A DNA stretch of 64,000 nucleotides, taken from NCBI RefSeq assembly GCF_018717645.1, contig NZ_JAFLHG010000002.1, forward strand, positions 62,001-126,000, given 5' to 3'. This document shows positions 45,399 to 59,916 of the stretch, piece by piece. This DNA is from Microbacterium flavum (GTDB lineage Bacteria > Actinomycetota > Actinomycetes > Actinomycetales > Microbacteriaceae). Under the pieces are notes generated by a model, which saw only the letters and a program-made list of their open reading frames with translations, made no database searches and was not told where the DNA came from. The stretch's first letter is position 1. The number at the start of each line of letters is the position of its first letter. The position numbers and the translations under genes are program-made.

Positions 45399-46552
45399 GC
45401 GTCACCGCAGCAGCAGGATTCGAGGCGTCCGGAGTCGCCGCAGGCCTCAAGTCCACCGGCAAGCCCGACGTCGCGGTGGTCGTGAACCGTGGCCCGTCGA
45501 AGGCGGGAGCCGCGGTCTTCACCTCCAACCGCGCGAAGGCGAACCCCATCCTCTGGTCGCAGCAGGCGGTCCAGGACGGCATCGTCGAGGCGGTCGTGCT
45601 CAACTCGGGGGGCGCCAACTGCTTCACCGGTGCGTTCGGCTTCCAGACGACCCACCAGACCGCGGAGCGTGCGGCGGAGCTTCTCGGGGTGAGCCCGGGC
45701 GATGTCCTCGTGTGCTCCACGGGCCTCATCGGCACGGGCGACGAGGTCTTCCGCGCCAAGGTGCTGCAGGGCGTGGGCGAGGGTATCGCAGCGCTTGCCG
45801 CCGATGGCGGCGACGACGCGTCGCTCGCGATCATGACGACCGACTCGGTGCCCAAGCGGGCCGTGGTGACGCGGGGCGGGTGGACCATCGGCGGCATGGC
45901 GAAGGGCGCGGGGATGCTCGCGCCGGGCCTGGCCACGATGCTCGTCGTCATCACCACCGATGCGGACCTCGATGCTCCGGCCCTCGACGCGGCGCTGCGC
46001 GCGGCGACGGCGATCACTTTCGACCGGCTCGACTCGGACGGGTGCATGTCGACGAACGATCAGGTCACCCTCCTCGCAAGCGGTGCGAGCGGAATCGTCC
46101 CCGACGAGGCGGAGTTCGGCCTCGCGCTCGCGGAGCTCTGCCAGGACCTCGCCCAGCAGCTGCAGGCGGATGCCGAGGGCGCGAGCCACGACATCACGAT
46201 CCAGGTGGTGCACGCGGCATCCGTCGCCGACGCCGTCGAGGTGGGCCGCTCGGTGGCCCGCAACAACCTCTTCAAGGCGGCGATCTTCGGGAACGACCCC
46301 AACTGGGGGCGCGTGCTCGCGGCGATCGGCACCACGACGGCATCCTTCGATCCCTACGCGGTCGACGTCTCCTTCAACGGCGTGCGCCTGTGCAGTGACG
46401 GGGCTCCTGACCGTCCGCGCGAGGAGGTCGACCTCACGCCGCGGTCGACGAGCGTCCTCATCGACCTCAAGGCCGGCGACGACGAGGCGACGATCCTCAC
46501 GAACGATCTGACGCACGACTACGTCCACGAGAACAGCGCGTACTCCTCATGA
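45395..46552 (+). CDS. argJ: Bifunctional glutamate N-acetyltransferase / N-acetylglutamate synthase
   Basis: Transfers acetyl from N-acetylornithine to glutamate, giving the cyclic arginine pathway. The autoprocessing site is in [14 protein letters not shown]; cleavage before T181 makes the catalytic N-terminal threonine of the beta chain. [10 protein letters not shown] and the C-terminal [15 protein letters not shown] are conserved. The length of 385 residues is normal. The GTG start overlaps argC, and argB overlaps its stop. Confidence 0.96.
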   Translation: MSVTAAAGFEASGVAAGLKSTGKPDVAVVVNRGPSKAGAAVFTSNRAKANPILWSQQAVQDGIVEAVVLNSGGANCFTGAFGFQTTHQTAERAAELLGVSPGDVLVCSTGLIGTGDEVFRAKVLQGVGEGIAALAADGGDDASLAIMTTDSVPKRAVVTRGGWTIGGMAKGAGMLAPGLATMLVVITTDADLDAPALDAALRAATAITFDRLDSDGCMSTNDQVTLLASGASGIVPDEAEFGLALAELCQDLAQQLQADAEGASHDITIQVVHAASVADAVEVGRSVARNNLFKAAIFGNDPNWGRVLAAIGTTTASFDPYAVDVSFNGVRLCSDGAPDRPREEVDLTPRSTSVLIDLKAGDDEATILTNDLTHDYVHENSAYSS

Positions 46553-47447
46553 CCGACAACGTCCAGCACACGACCCCGGAGGAGGCGGCCGAGAAGGCCG
46601 CCGTCCTCATCGAGTCCCTGCCCTGGCTGCAGCGCTTCCGCGATCAGATCATCGTCATCAAGTACGGCGGCAACGCCATGGTCTCCGAAGAGCTCCAGGA
46701 TGCCTTCGCCCAGGACATCGCCTACCTCCGCTTCGTCGGCGTGAAGCCGGTCGTCGTGCACGGGGGAGGCCCGCAGATCTCCCAGATGCTCGACCGCCTC
46801 GCGATCCCCAGCGAGTTCAAGGGCGGCTACCGGGTGACCTCCACCGAAGCCATGAGCGTCGTGCGGATGGTGCTCACCGGGCAGGTCAACCCGCAGCTCG
46901 TGGCGCGGATCAACGCCTACGGGCCCTTCGCGGCGGGCCTGTCGGGTGAGGATGCCGGGCTCTTCCACGGCCGCCGCCGCGGCGTCGTCCTGGATGGCGC
47001 CGAGCACGACCTCGGAGCCGTCGGCGACGTCGTCGCCGTTGACCCCCAGGCCGTGCTCGACCACCTGGACGCGGGACGGATCCCCGTCGTCTCCTCCATC
47101 GCGCCGGACCTCGACCGCCCGGGCCACTCGCTCAACGTCAACGCGGATGCCGCCGCAGCGGCCCTCGCGATCGCCCTGGGGGCCTCGAAGCTCGTGGTCC
47201 TCACCGATGTCGCGGGTCTGTACTCCGACTGGCCCAACCGCGACTCGCTCGTCTCGCACCTCACCGCCGCGGAGCTGCGCGCCCTCCTCCCGCGCCTCGA
47301 ATCGGGCATGATCCCGAAGATGCAGGCCTGCCTGGACGCGGTGGACGGCGGCGTCGACACGGCGGCGATCATCGACGGCCGCCAGCCGCACTCCGTGCTC
47401 GTCGAGATCTTCACGGAACAGGGAATCGGAACAGAGGTGGTGGCCGC

Positions 47448-47451
<4 letters not shown>
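46549..47451 (+). CDS. argB: Acetylglutamate kinase
   Basis: Phosphorylates N-acetylglutamate. The 300-residue protein has the amino-acid kinase fold: VIKYGGNAM near the N terminus, [45 protein letters not shown] and the C-terminal [14 protein letters not shown]. An N-terminal extension helix suggests the hexameric, arginine-inhibited type. The ATG overlaps argJ, and the stop overlaps argD. Confidence 0.96.
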
Positions 47452-52190
<4,739 letters not shown>

Positions 52191-52214
52191 CGGAATCCTG
52201 CTCTCTCCTCGTAT

Positions 52215-52257
52215 TCAGGATTTTACTGATCTTTCCGGAATATCAGGAGTATCCTGA
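52215..52257 (+). promoter_or_regulatory. Tandem operators and promoter of the SatD-family gene
   Basis: Copy 2, TCAGGA-GTA-TCCTGA (52243-52257), is a perfect 6-3-6 palindrome. Copy 1, TCAGGA-TTT-TACTGA (52215-52229), differs at one position; centres are 28 bp apart. TATCCT (52250-52255), inside copy 2, ends six bases before the ATG and can serve as a leaderless -10. Binding would therefore block transcription. Confidence 0.65.
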
Positions 52258-52261
52258 CGTC

Positions 52262-52894
52262 ATGGGCATCGCCGTGATCGCCGACATCGTCGGCTCCCGT
52301 TCCATGGACGACCGCGCCGCTGCGCAGGCAGCGATCGACGACGCCGTCCTGCGGATCGAGCGAGACCTCCCGCTGGCCGAGCGACCGCTCGTTCCCGTGG
52401 TGGGAGACGAACTGCAGGGAACCTATCCCTCGCTGCCCGACGCGATGTGCGGCCTCCTGCTCCTCCGACTCGCCCTCCCGGACGGGGTCGAATGCCGCTA
52501 CGGCATCGGCGTCGGGCCGATGGGAGACATCCCCTCCCGGGCCGGAGCGCTCGCCGAAGGCCCGGGCTGGTGGGCGGCGCGCGCCGCGATCGAGCGCGTC
52601 CATGGGCTGCAGAGCAGGGCGATCCCGGGCCTTCGCACCGGAGTGGCGGCCGCGCCGGGGGAGGATGAGGCGGCCGTCGACCTCGCCAACGCCTACCTGC
52701 TCTCCCGTGATCAGCTGGTCAGCGATATGACACCTCGCACGCGCCGGCTCGCCTACGGTCGCCTGCTCGGCACGACGCAGGCGGCACTCGCCGAGCAGGA
52801 GGGGATCACGCAGTCCGCGGTCTCCCAGGCCCTCGCGACCGCCGGCGCCGCCGCCGTCGTCGAGGGGTTCCGGCTCCTGCGTCGCGCGCGCTGA
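52262..52894 (+). CDS. SatD-family protein with C-terminal helix-turn-helix
   Basis: 210 residues. The N-terminal domain (about 1-150) has VIADIVGSRSMDDR and PVVGDELQGTY, resembling the metal-binding strands (DI-x-GS and GDE) of nucleotidyl cyclase/GGDEF-like folds; this likeness is my reading, not an established fact. The C-terminal part has an HTH (TTQAALAEQEGITQSAVSQAL, about 170-195). SatD is named from the acid-tolerance sat operon of Streptococcus mutans and has no defined activity. Tandem palindromes directly upstream suggest autoregulation. The convergent gene 25 bases away encodes a membrane protein. Confidence 0.78.
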   Translation: MGIAVIADIVGSRSMDDRAAAQAAIDDAVLRIERDLPLAERPLVPVVGDELQGTYPSLPDAMCGLLLLRLALPDGVECRYGIGVGPMGDIPSRAGALAEGPGWWAARAAIERVHGLQSRAIPGLRTGVAAAPGEDEAAVDLANAYLLSRDQLVSDMTPRTRRLAYGRLLGTTQAALAEQEGITQSAVSQALATAGAAAVVEGFRLLRRAR

Positions 52895-52919
52895 CCTCCG
52901 TCGCGCGCTCCGGGGAGGA

Positions 52920-53504
52920 TCAGTGGACCGCCAACGCGGCGACCCCGGAGACCGTGCATGCCCACAGCAGGCTGGCCAGAGTGCCGACGATGAACCGTTC
53001 GCGAGCCGCAGGGGTCGCGAGTTCGCTGAACCGACCGACGCCCTTGAGCGCGACGATCACGGCGATGGCCGCGGGGAAGCCGACCACGAGACTGAGGGCG
53101 GCAGCGAGGCGCTCCAGGTAGCCGATCGTCGTGCCGCCGCGGAGGATCTCCTCCTGCCGGGGAGCGGCGGCCCGCTCGTGCATGAGCTCGACGAGGATGC
53201 CACCGCGCGACCCTTCGGGCGTGCGTCCCCCGTCCGCGATGTCGAGCACCCAGCGCACGAAGGGGTCGCCTCCGACGGTCGCTGCCGCGACGGCGAGGAG
53301 CGCGATCAGGGCGGCCAGGGGCGCGGGAGCTCCCCACCGCAGCACGGCGACGGCCACGAGACCCGCGACGGCGAGCGCGCCCGCCGTCACCACCAGCGGA
53401 CCGGTCGGGCGTCGGGTCGCGATGAGCGCGAGTACGAGGACGGAGACCAGGACAGCGGCGAGGACGATCGAGAAGATCGTGTCGACCCAGGCATCCGCGC
53501 GCAT
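52920..53504 (-). CDS. Unrecognised small membrane protein next to SatD
   Basis: 194 residues with about four to five hydrophobic helices: a pair near the N terminus (IFSIVLAAVLVSVLVLALIA and the following helix to about 95), a charged cytoplasmic stretch (about 95-125, GGILVELMHERAAAPRQEEIL), then helices near 130-155 and at the C terminus. The ATG at 53504 is the first after the open frame's Arg-rich shadow region; no strong Shine-Dalgarno sequence. Membrane proteins are frequently found beside satD, so it may be a functional partner. Convergent with satD, divergent from tyrS. Confidence 0.7.
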   Translation of the reverse strand: MRADAWVDTIFSIVLAAVLVSVLVLALIATRRPTGPLVVTAGALAVAGLVAVAVLRWGAPAPLAALIALLAVAAATVGGDPFVRWVLDIADGGRTPEGSRGGILVELMHERAAAPRQEEILRGGTTIGYLERLAAALSLVVGFPAAIAVIVALKGVGRFSELATPAARERFIVGTLASLLWACTVSGVAALAVH

Positions 53505-53583
53505 GCGTTCAGTCTCGCACGGCCTGCGGACACGACCCGGAAGGCGGCTCGCCCGTCCACCGGGCACGCCCGCCGTGCGCTGA

Positions 53584-53589
53584 TAGCCT
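53584..53589 (+). promoter_or_regulatory. -10 element for leaderless tyrS
   Basis: TAGCCT ends seven bases before the tyrS GTG at 53597. The 92-base gap contains no T-box. Confidence 0.45.
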
Positions 53590-53596
53590 GGATCGC

Positions 53597-54901
53597 GTGT
53601 CTGAAACCGTCTCCGTGAGCGCGCTGGCGCCCGCCATCGACCCGACGTTCGAGAACGTCTGGGATGAGATCGTCTGGCGTGGCCTCGTGCACGTGTCCAC
53701 CGACCGCGAGGCTCTGCGCGAGCTCCTGTCCGGCGACCCGATCACGTACTACTGCGGCTTCGACCCCACGGCGCCGAGCCTTCACCTGGGCCACCTCGTG
53801 CAGCTTCTGCTCCTGCGCCGCCTGCAGCTCGCGGGCCATAAGCCGCTCGGCCTCGTCGGCGGGTCGACCGGGCTCATCGGCGACCCGCGCCCGACGGCGG
53901 AGCGGACGCTCAACGCCCGCGAGACCGTCGCGGAGTGGGTCGCGAAGCTCCGGGCCCAGGTCGAGCAGTACCTCAGCTTCGAGGGCGAGAACGGCGCGCG
54001 CATGGTGAACAACCTCGACTGGACGGCGCCGTTGTCGGCGATCGACTTCCTGCGCGACATCGGCAAGCACTACCGGGTCGGCACCATGCTCAAGAAGGAC
54101 GCCGTCAGTGCGCGGCTGAACTCCGAGGCGGGGATCAGCTACACCGAGTTCAGCTACCAGATCCTCCAGGGCCTGGACTTCCTCGAGCTCTACCGTCAGT
54201 ACGGCTGCGTCCTGCAGTCGGGCGGCTCCGACCAGTGGGGCAACTTGACGAGCGGCACGGATCTCATCCACCGCGTGGAAGGCGTGAGCGTCCACGCGAT
54301 CGGGACCCCGCTCATCACGAACAGCGACGGGACCAAGTTCGGCAAGAGCGAGGGCAACGCGATCTGGATCGATGCCGAGCTCACCAGCCCGTACGCGTTC
54401 TACCAGTTCTGGCTGTCCACGGCGGATGGCGACGTCATCGAGCGCCTCAAGGTGTTCACCTTCCTCACTCGTGCCGAGATCGAGGAGTACGCCGCTCTCG
54501 TCGAGGCGGAGCCGTTCCGCCGCGCCGCGCAGAAGCGCCTGGCCGAGGAGGTCGTCACCATCGTTCACGGCGCGGATGCCACGGCGAAGGCGATCGCGGC
54601 ATCCGAGGCGCTCTTCGGCTCGGGGGACCTCACCGCTCTCGACGCGGCGACGCTGCGCAGCGCGCTCGGCGAGCTTCCGCACGCCGAGGTCGCGCTCGGG
54701 ACGACGGTGGCCCAGGCGCTCGTCGACACCGGTCTGGTCTCGAGCCTGTCCGAAGCGCGGCGGGCGATCGCCCAGGGCGGCGTCTCGCTCGACGGAGACA
54801 AGGTCGACGACGAGGCGGCGACCGTCACGGGCGGCCTGCCGGGTGGCGTCTCCGTTCTGCGCCGGGGCAAGAAGACGCTCGCCGGCCTGTTCGTCGGCTG
54901 A
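53597..54901 (+). CDS. tyrS: Tyrosine-tRNA ligase
   Basis: Class I synthetase, 434 residues. The HIGH-type motif is HLGHL near residues 61-65, and the KMSKS-type motif is KFGKS near 247. YYCGFDPTAPSLHLGH, GLVGGSTGLIGDPRP, SYQILQGLDFLELYR and QSGGSDQWGN bind tyrosine and adenylate. A C-terminal S4-like RNA-binding domain (about 365-434) includes LSEARRAIAQGGVSLDG. GTG start at leaderless distance from TAGCCT. Confidence 0.97.
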   Translation: MSETVSVSALAPAIDPTFENVWDEIVWRGLVHVSTDREALRELLSGDPITYYCGFDPTAPSLHLGHLVQLLLLRRLQLAGHKPLGLVGGSTGLIGDPRPTAERTLNARETVAEWVAKLRAQVEQYLSFEGENGARMVNNLDWTAPLSAIDFLRDIGKHYRVGTMLKKDAVSARLNSEAGISYTEFSYQILQGLDFLELYRQYGCVLQSGGSDQWGNLTSGTDLIHRVEGVSVHAIGTPLITNSDGTKFGKSEGNAIWIDAELTSPYAFYQFWLSTADGDVIERLKVFTFLTRAEIEEYAALVEAEPFRRAAQKRLAEEVVTIVHGADATAKAIAASEALFGSGDLTALDAATLRSALGELPHAEVALGTTVAQALVDTGLVSSLSEARRAIAQGGVSLDGDKVDDEAATVTGGLPGGVSVLRRGKKTLAGLFVG

Positions 54902-54908
54902 CCTCGGC

Positions 54909-55715
54909 GTGCCGTTCACCCCGTCGCACGCCGTCGTCGCACTGCCGTTCGTCCGGACGCCCCTCCTGCCGGCCGCGATCGCGATCGGGTCGATGACCCC
55001 CGACCTGCCGCTCTTCCTGCGCGGGACGCCCCTCAGCTACCAGGTGACGCACACGAACGTCGCCGTCTCCTCCCTCGTGGCTCTCGTCCTGCTCGCCCTC
55101 TGGTACCTGCTGCTGCGCCCCGCGGTGCGAGAGCTGACCCCGCGGCCGATCGCCCGCCGTCTGCCGCCGCAGTGGGATGCCACGGGAGCCGCCGCCGTCC
55201 GCGGCGTCCTCCCCGGCCGGAGTGCCCCCCTCGCCGCGCTCTGGATCGCCGCGTCCCTCATCCTCGGGGTCGTCACGCACATCGTGTGGGACGCCTTCAC
55301 CCATGAAGGGCGTGCGGGGGTCAGCGCGATCCCCGCGCTGGATGAGCGCTGGGGTCCGCTCCTGGGCTACAAGTGGGTGCAGTACGCCTCTGGCGTCCTG
55401 GGACTGCTCATGCTCGCCGTCGCCGGCATCCTCTGGCTGCGGAAGCGCCCCCGCGCCTCGTTCTCTCCGAGCCTGCCCTCCTGGGTACGGCCGGCGTGGT
55501 GGGCGTCGCTCCCGGCCTTCCTGATCGCGGCGTGGGTGCTCGGTGCGGCCGCGCGCGGCCCGTTCACCGCGGAGTGGACGCCGCAGCATCTCGCGTACCT
55601 CGTGCTGCCGCCGGCGTGCGCGCTGTGGGGACTGCTCACGGTCATCGTGTGCATCGTCGTGCAGGTGCGACGGCGCGGCGCGGAAGACCCGACGCCGACG
55701 ACCCGGGAAGCCTGA
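54909..55715 (+). CDS. DUF4184 family membrane protein
   Basis: 268 residues. The N terminus VPFTPSHAVVALPF, the segment SMTPDLPLF and the ILGVVTHIVWDAFTHEG helix are DUF4184 hallmarks, with clustered His and Asp residues that suggest metal binding; this family recalls the metal-dependent hydrolase-like YdjM group. Four to six membrane helices follow. Function unknown. The GTG at 54909 lies seven bases after the tyrS stop, so it is probably co-transcribed with tyrS. Confidence 0.85.
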   Translation: MPFTPSHAVVALPFVRTPLLPAAIAIGSMTPDLPLFLRGTPLSYQVTHTNVAVSSLVALVLLALWYLLLRPAVRELTPRPIARRLPPQWDATGAAAVRGVLPGRSAPLAALWIAASLILGVVTHIVWDAFTHEGRAGVSAIPALDERWGPLLGYKWVQYASGVLGLLMLAVAGILWLRKRPRASFSPSLPSWVRPAWWASLPAFLIAAWVLGAAARGPFTAEWTPQHLAYLVLPPACALWGLLTVIVCIVVQVRRRGAEDPTPTTREA

Positions 55716-55758
55716 TCGCTTCGTGGGAAGGAAGGGCCCGGAAGCACGCCGGCATGTA

Positions 55759-55774
55759 ATGTGAACGTGCACAT
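55759..55774 (+). promoter_or_regulatory. LacI-type operator at the regulator's own promoter
   Basis: ATGTGAACGTGCACAT is a near-perfect palindrome that overlaps a -10 (TAATGT, 55757-55762) and resembles the site at 56909-56924 before the ABC operon. Autoregulation is expected. Confidence 0.65.
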
Positions 55775-55790
55775 CGAAGGTGAGGGCGCC

Positions 55791-56843
55791 GTGACGACAG
55801 GCGAGGAACGCACGCGCACGGCGAGCATCCGCGATGTCGCCCGCGTGGCCGACGTGTCCTACCAGACCGTCTCGCGCGTGCTGAACGGCCATCCTTCGAT
55901 CCGGCCCGAGACCAAGCAGCGGGTGCTGGATGCCATGGCGGAGCTGCGGTATCGACCGAACCAGGCGGCGCGCGCTCTCGTCACGAGCCGGTCGCGCACC
56001 CTCGGCGTGATCCTCGGGTCGCGAGGCGAGTACGGTCCGACCTCCTCACTCGCCGCCGTGGAGGATGCCGCCCGTCGTCGCGGCTACTGGGTCAACTCGG
56101 CCTACCTGAGCGACACGCGCCCCGAGACGATCCGCGCGGCGGTGGAGCACCTGCGACGTCAGTCCGTGGAGGGCATCATCGTCCATGCGCCGCAGGTGCG
56201 TGTGTTCGACGTCCTCGCGGAGCTCGACGTCGACATCCCCTTCCTCGGACTGCACACGGCGGAGCGCGGCGTCGCCGAGCTCGCCGAGGATCAGCTCCGC
56301 GGCGCGCGGCTCGCCACCGAGCACCTCATCGGCCTCGGCCACGTGGAGATCCTGCACGTCGCCGGTCCCCAGGACTGGATCGAGGCCGAGAGCAGGATGC
56401 GGGGGTACCTGCACGCCATCTCCGATGCCGATCTGCCGACGCGCCCGCCGATCCTCGGCGACTGGACCGCCGACTTCGGCTACCGTGCGGCGCTCGAGCT
56501 CTCCCATCGCCTCGACTTCACCGCCGTCTTCGCGGCCAACGACGCGATGGCGCTGGGACTGCTCCACGGCTTCCGCGACGTGGGCCTCGACCTTCCGGGG
56601 CAGATGAGCGTCGTTGGCTTCGACGACATCCCGCTCGCTCGTCACGGGTGGCCGCCTCTGACCACCGTGCACCAGCACTTCGCACAGCTGGGGGAGAGGG
56701 CGATCGACGCGCTCCTCGCCGCGCTGGAATCGGACGCGGGAGCGCTGCGGGATGCCGCCGGCCCAGCCGCGCCCCCGGGCGATCTGACGCCCGAACTCGT
56801 CGTGCGGGCGTCCACCGCGCCTCCGGCTCCACGCCGCAGATGA
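55791..56843 (+). CDS. LacI family transcriptional regulator
   Basis: 350 residues. The N-terminal LacI HTH has ASIRDVARVADVSYQTVSRVLNGHPSIRPETKQRVLDAM, followed by the hinge RPNQAARAL and a periplasmic-binding-type ligand domain (LGVILGSRGEYGPTS to VVGFDDIPLARHGWPPLTTV). The GTG at 55791 is preferred because earlier GTGs (55761) fall inside the operator and -10; it gives a leader of about 20 bases with GAAGG. It precedes and is co-directional with the monosaccharide ABC operon, whose promoter carries the same operator. The effector is probably a transported sugar or a derivative. Confidence 0.92.
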   Translation: MTTGEERTRTASIRDVARVADVSYQTVSRVLNGHPSIRPETKQRVLDAMAELRYRPNQAARALVTSRSRTLGVILGSRGEYGPTSSLAAVEDAARRRGYWVNSAYLSDTRPETIRAAVEHLRRQSVEGIIVHAPQVRVFDVLAELDVDIPFLGLHTAERGVAELAEDQLRGARLATEHLIGLGHVEILHVAGPQDWIEAESRMRGYLHAISDADLPTRPPILGDWTADFGYRAALELSHRLDFTAVFAANDAMALGLLHGFRDVGLDLPGQMSVVGFDDIPLARHGWPPLTTVHQHFAQLGERAIDALLAALESDAGALRDAAGPAAPPGDLTPELVVRASTAPPAPRRR

Positions 56844-56870
56844 CGCTTCGGTAACGGCCCCTCGGCGCGA

Positions 56871-56924
56871 TTGACACGACGCCCGCCAGGGTGCACGATG
56901 TTCAAGCGATGTGAACGGTCACAT
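56871..56924 (+). promoter_or_regulatory. Promoter and LacI-type operator of the sugar ABC operon
   Basis: TTGACA (56871-56876) and CACGAT (56894-56899) are 17 bases apart. The palindrome ATGTGA-ACGG-TCACAT (56909-56924) lies just after the expected start of transcription, a classic repression position. It shares ATGTGAACG with the regulator's own site. Confidence 0.7.
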
Positions 56925-56973
56925 CGGCGGCGCGGAAGCCGCTGCGATTCGGACGACGAGGAGGTCGGGCGTG

Positions 56974-58521
56974 ATGACTGATGCAGTGCCCATCCTGGAG
57001 ATGCGCTCCATCACGAAGGAGTTCCCCGGCGTCAAGGCGCTGAACGACGTCTCCATCACCGTGGGAGCAGGCGAGATCCACGCCATCTGCGGGGAGAACG
57101 GCGCCGGCAAGTCGACTCTGATGAAGGTGCTCTCCGGGGTCTACCCCCATGGCACCTACGCGGGTGAGATCTGGTTCCGCGGTGCGCTCGTGGAGTTCCG
57201 TGACATCCGCGCGAGCGAGCAGGCGGGGATCGCGATCATCCACCAGGAGCTCGCCCTCATCCCCGAGCTCTCGATCACCGAGAACCTCTTCCTCGGCAAC
57301 GAGATCGCCCGCGGGGGAGTGATCGACTGGTCCGAGGCGCGGATCCGTGCGATCGACCTGCTGGCCCGCGTGGGCCTGCGGGAGGACCCCGACACCCAGA
57401 TCAAGCACCTCGGCGTCGGCAAGCAGCAGCTCGTCGAGATCGCGAAGGCGCTGGCGAAGGAGGTCAAGCTCCTCATCCTGGACGAGCCGACCGCCGCCCT
57501 CAACGAGGACGACTCGCAGCATCTGCTCGACCTGATCCTCTCGCTGAAGGGCAAGGGCATCACGTCGATCATCATCAGCCACAAGCTCAACGAGATCGAG
57601 CAGATCGCCGATGAGATCACGATCATCCGCGATGGTCGCACGATCGAGACCCTCGACCTCCGCTCCGGCGGCGTAGACGAGGACCGCATCATCCGCGGCA
57701 TGGTCGGCCGCTCGCTCGAGAGCCGCTTCCCCGATCGCACGCCGCGGATCGGCGAAGTGTTCTTCGAGGTGCGCGACTGGACGATCCAGCACCCTCAGGT
57801 CGCCGAGCGTCTCGTGGCGAAGGGCTCGAACATCGTGGTGCGCCGCGGGGAGATCGTCGGCCTCGCCGGGCTCATGGGAGCCGGCCGCACGGAGCTCGCG
57901 ATGAGCATCTTCGGCCGCTCGTACGGCAAGTACATCTCCGGAACGCTGATCAAGGACGGTCAGGAGGTCGTCCTCAAGGATGTGCAGTCCGCGATCTCCC
58001 ACGGCCTGGCCTACGTCAGCGAGGACCGCAAGGTGCTCGGGCTCAACCTCCTCGACACCATCAAGCGGTCGATCGTCGCCGCGAAGCTCGGCAAGATCTC
58101 GCGGCGCGGCGTCGTCGACCCCTACGCGGAGAACGACGTCGCCGAGGACTACCGCAAGCGTCTGCGCATCAAGACGCCCTCCGTGGATGTCGGCGTGTCC
58201 AAGCTCTCCGGTGGCAACCAGCAGAAGGTCGTGCTGGCGAAGTGGATGTTCACCGACCCCGACCTCCTCATCCTCGACGAGCCCACCCGCGGCATCGACG
58301 TCGGGGCCAAGTACGAGATCTACACGATCGTCCAGCAGCTGGCCTCCCAGGGGAAGGGCGTGATCCTCATCTCGAGCGAGCTGCCCGAGCTCCTCGGCAT
58401 CGCCGACCGCATCTACACCGTCTTCGAGGGTCAGATCACGGATGACATCCCGGCCTCCGAAGCCACTCCCGAAAACCTCATGCGCAGCATGACCTCCTCC
58501 CGACCGAAGGCGAGAGCATGA
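56974..58521 (+). CDS. mmsA: Monosaccharide ABC transporter ATP-binding protein (MmsA/GguA-like)
   Basis: A 515-residue fused double ABC ATPase. Domain 1 has Walker [32 protein letters not shown] and [15 protein letters not shown]. Domain 2 has degenerate Walker [13 protein letters not shown], the signature [15 protein letters not shown] and [20 protein letters not shown]. It fits the carbohydrate uptake transporter 2 class. The ATG at 56974 follows GAGGAGGTC; the frame is open upstream through the operator. The stop overlaps the permease start. The MmsA-MmsB-ChvE order suggests transport of several aldoses such as xylose, arabinose, glucose or galactose. Confidence 0.93.
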   Translation: MTDAVPILEMRSITKEFPGVKALNDVSITVGAGEIHAICGENGAGKSTLMKVLSGVYPHGTYAGEIWFRGALVEFRDIRASEQAGIAIIHQELALIPELSITENLFLGNEIARGGVIDWSEARIRAIDLLARVGLREDPDTQIKHLGVGKQQLVEIAKALAKEVKLLILDEPTAALNEDDSQHLLDLILSLKGKGITSIIISHKLNEIEQIADEITIIRDGRTIETLDLRSGGVDEDRIIRGMVGRSLESRFPDRTPRIGEVFFEVRDWTIQHPQVAERLVAKGSNIVVRRGEIVGLAGLMGAGRTELAMSIFGRSYGKYISGTLIKDGQEVVLKDVQSAISHGLAYVSEDRKVLGLNLLDTIKRSIVAAKLGKISRRGVVDPYAENDVAEDYRKRLRIKTPSVDVGVSKLSGGNQQKVVLAKWMFTDPDLLILDEPTRGIDVGAKYEIYTIVQQLASQGKGVILISSELPELLGIADRIYTVFEGQITDDIPASEATPENLMRSMTSSRPKARA

Positions 58522-59855
58522 CCGACACCACCTCGAAGCCGCGACAGGGCGGTGGACTCTCCGACATCCGGAAGATGTTCGGATCCGGATCGACCGGACG
58601 TCAGTTCGGCATCCTCGGCTCCCTGATCGCGATCGTCCTGTTCTTCCAGATCTGGACCGGCGGGAAGACGCTCTCCTCGCAGAACCTCATCAACGTGGTC
58701 AGCCAGCAGTCGTACATCCTGATCCTCGCGATCGGCATGGTGATGGTGATCATCATGGGGCACATCGACCTCTCCGTCGGATCGGTGGCCGCCTTCGTCG
58801 GCATCATCGTGGCGAAGTCGATGAGCGAGTGGAACGTGCCGTGGCCGTTCGCGATCGCCATCGGCCTCGTCGTCGGGGCGCTCGCCGGCGCGTGGCAGGG
58901 ATTCTGGGTCGCCTACGTCGGGGTCCCAGCCTTCATCGTGACCCTCGCCGGAATGCTGATCTTCCGCGGCGCCAACCAGGCGATCGGGCAGTCGACCACG
59001 ATCCCGGTGCCTCCCGCGTACAGCTTCATCGGCTCGGGGTACCTGTGGGAGCTGCCGATCCCGGTGGACTTCAACGTGCTGACGATGGTGCTCGGCCTGA
59101 TCGGGGTCGGCTGGATCGTCTACAACGAGTGGCGGCTGCGTCGCCAGCAGGCGAAGATCGATGCGGAGCGCGCACCGGTGTGGGTGTCCGTGGTGAAGGT
59201 CGTCATCCTGAGCGCCGTCATCCTGTGGGCGGCATGGCTGTTCGCGACCGGTCGGCCCGGAACGAGCTTCCCGATCTCGGGCGTGATCCTGCTGGTCCTC
59301 GTCGTGATCTACTCCTTCCTCACCAACAGCACGGTGTTCGGCCGGCACATCTATGCCGTCGGCGGCAACCGACTGGCCGCCAGCCTGTCGGGCGTGAAGG
59401 ATCGCCGAATCGACTTCTTCGTGATGATGAACATGTCGGTGCTGGCCGCCGTCGCGGGAATGATCTACATCGGCCGCGCCACGGCATCCGGTCCGCAGGA
59501 CGGCAACGGGTGGGAGCTGGACGCCATCGCCGCCGTCTTCATCGGCGGGGCCGCGGTGTCCGGCGGTATCGGCACCGTGATCGGCTCGATCATCGGCGGT
59601 CTCGTGATGGCGTTCCTCAACAACGGACTCCAGCTCGTCGGCGCCGGCGCCGATGCGGTCTCGATCGTGAAGGGCCTCGTGCTCCTTCTCGCGGTCGCCG
59701 TCGACGTGATCAGCAAGCGCCGCGGCGGGCCGTCGATCATCGGCTTGATGATGCGCCGTCGCGAAAAGGGTGCCGAGGTCCTTCCCGAAATCCCCCTCGT
59801 CGTGCCGTCGGGCGCGAACGAGTCCAGTCAGCCCGCCGACCTTCCGAAGGTCTGA
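58518..59855 (+). CDS. mmsB: Monosaccharide ABC transporter permease (MmsB/GguB-like)
   Basis: A 445-residue CUT2 permease with about ten hydrophobic helices. [24 protein letters not shown] is the family's signature, and [11 protein letters not shown] plus [20 protein letters not shown] are also typical. A longer central loop with basic residues (about 195-215) distinguishes the GguB group from RbsC. The start overlaps mmsA by four bases. Confidence 0.93.
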   Translation: MTDTTSKPRQGGGLSDIRKMFGSGSTGRQFGILGSLIAIVLFFQIWTGGKTLSSQNLINVVSQQSYILILAIGMVMVIIMGHIDLSVGSVAAFVGIIVAKSMSEWNVPWPFAIAIGLVVGALAGAWQGFWVAYVGVPAFIVTLAGMLIFRGANQAIGQSTTIPVPPAYSFIGSGYLWELPIPVDFNVLTMVLGLIGVGWIVYNEWRLRRQQAKIDAERAPVWVSVVKVVILSAVILWAAWLFATGRPGTSFPISGVILLVLVVIYSFLTNSTVFGRHIYAVGGNRLAASLSGVKDRRIDFFVMMNMSVLAAVAGMIYIGRATASGPQDGNGWELDAIAAVFIGGAAVSGGIGTVIGSIIGGLVMAFLNNGLQLVGAGADAVSIVKGLVLLLAVAVDVISKRRGGPSIIGLMMRRREKGAEVLPEIPLVVPSGANESSQPADLPKV

Positions 59856-59916
59856 CGTGCCGGTCGGCGCCTGTCGACCTTCCCCTCCCTACCAACCAAG
59901 AGAAAGTGATGGATCA

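Noticed and set aside
53505-53596. T-box before tyrS (and before pheS at 35732-35796)
   Set aside because: Too short, no T-box sequence, and both genes have leaderless-type -10 elements.
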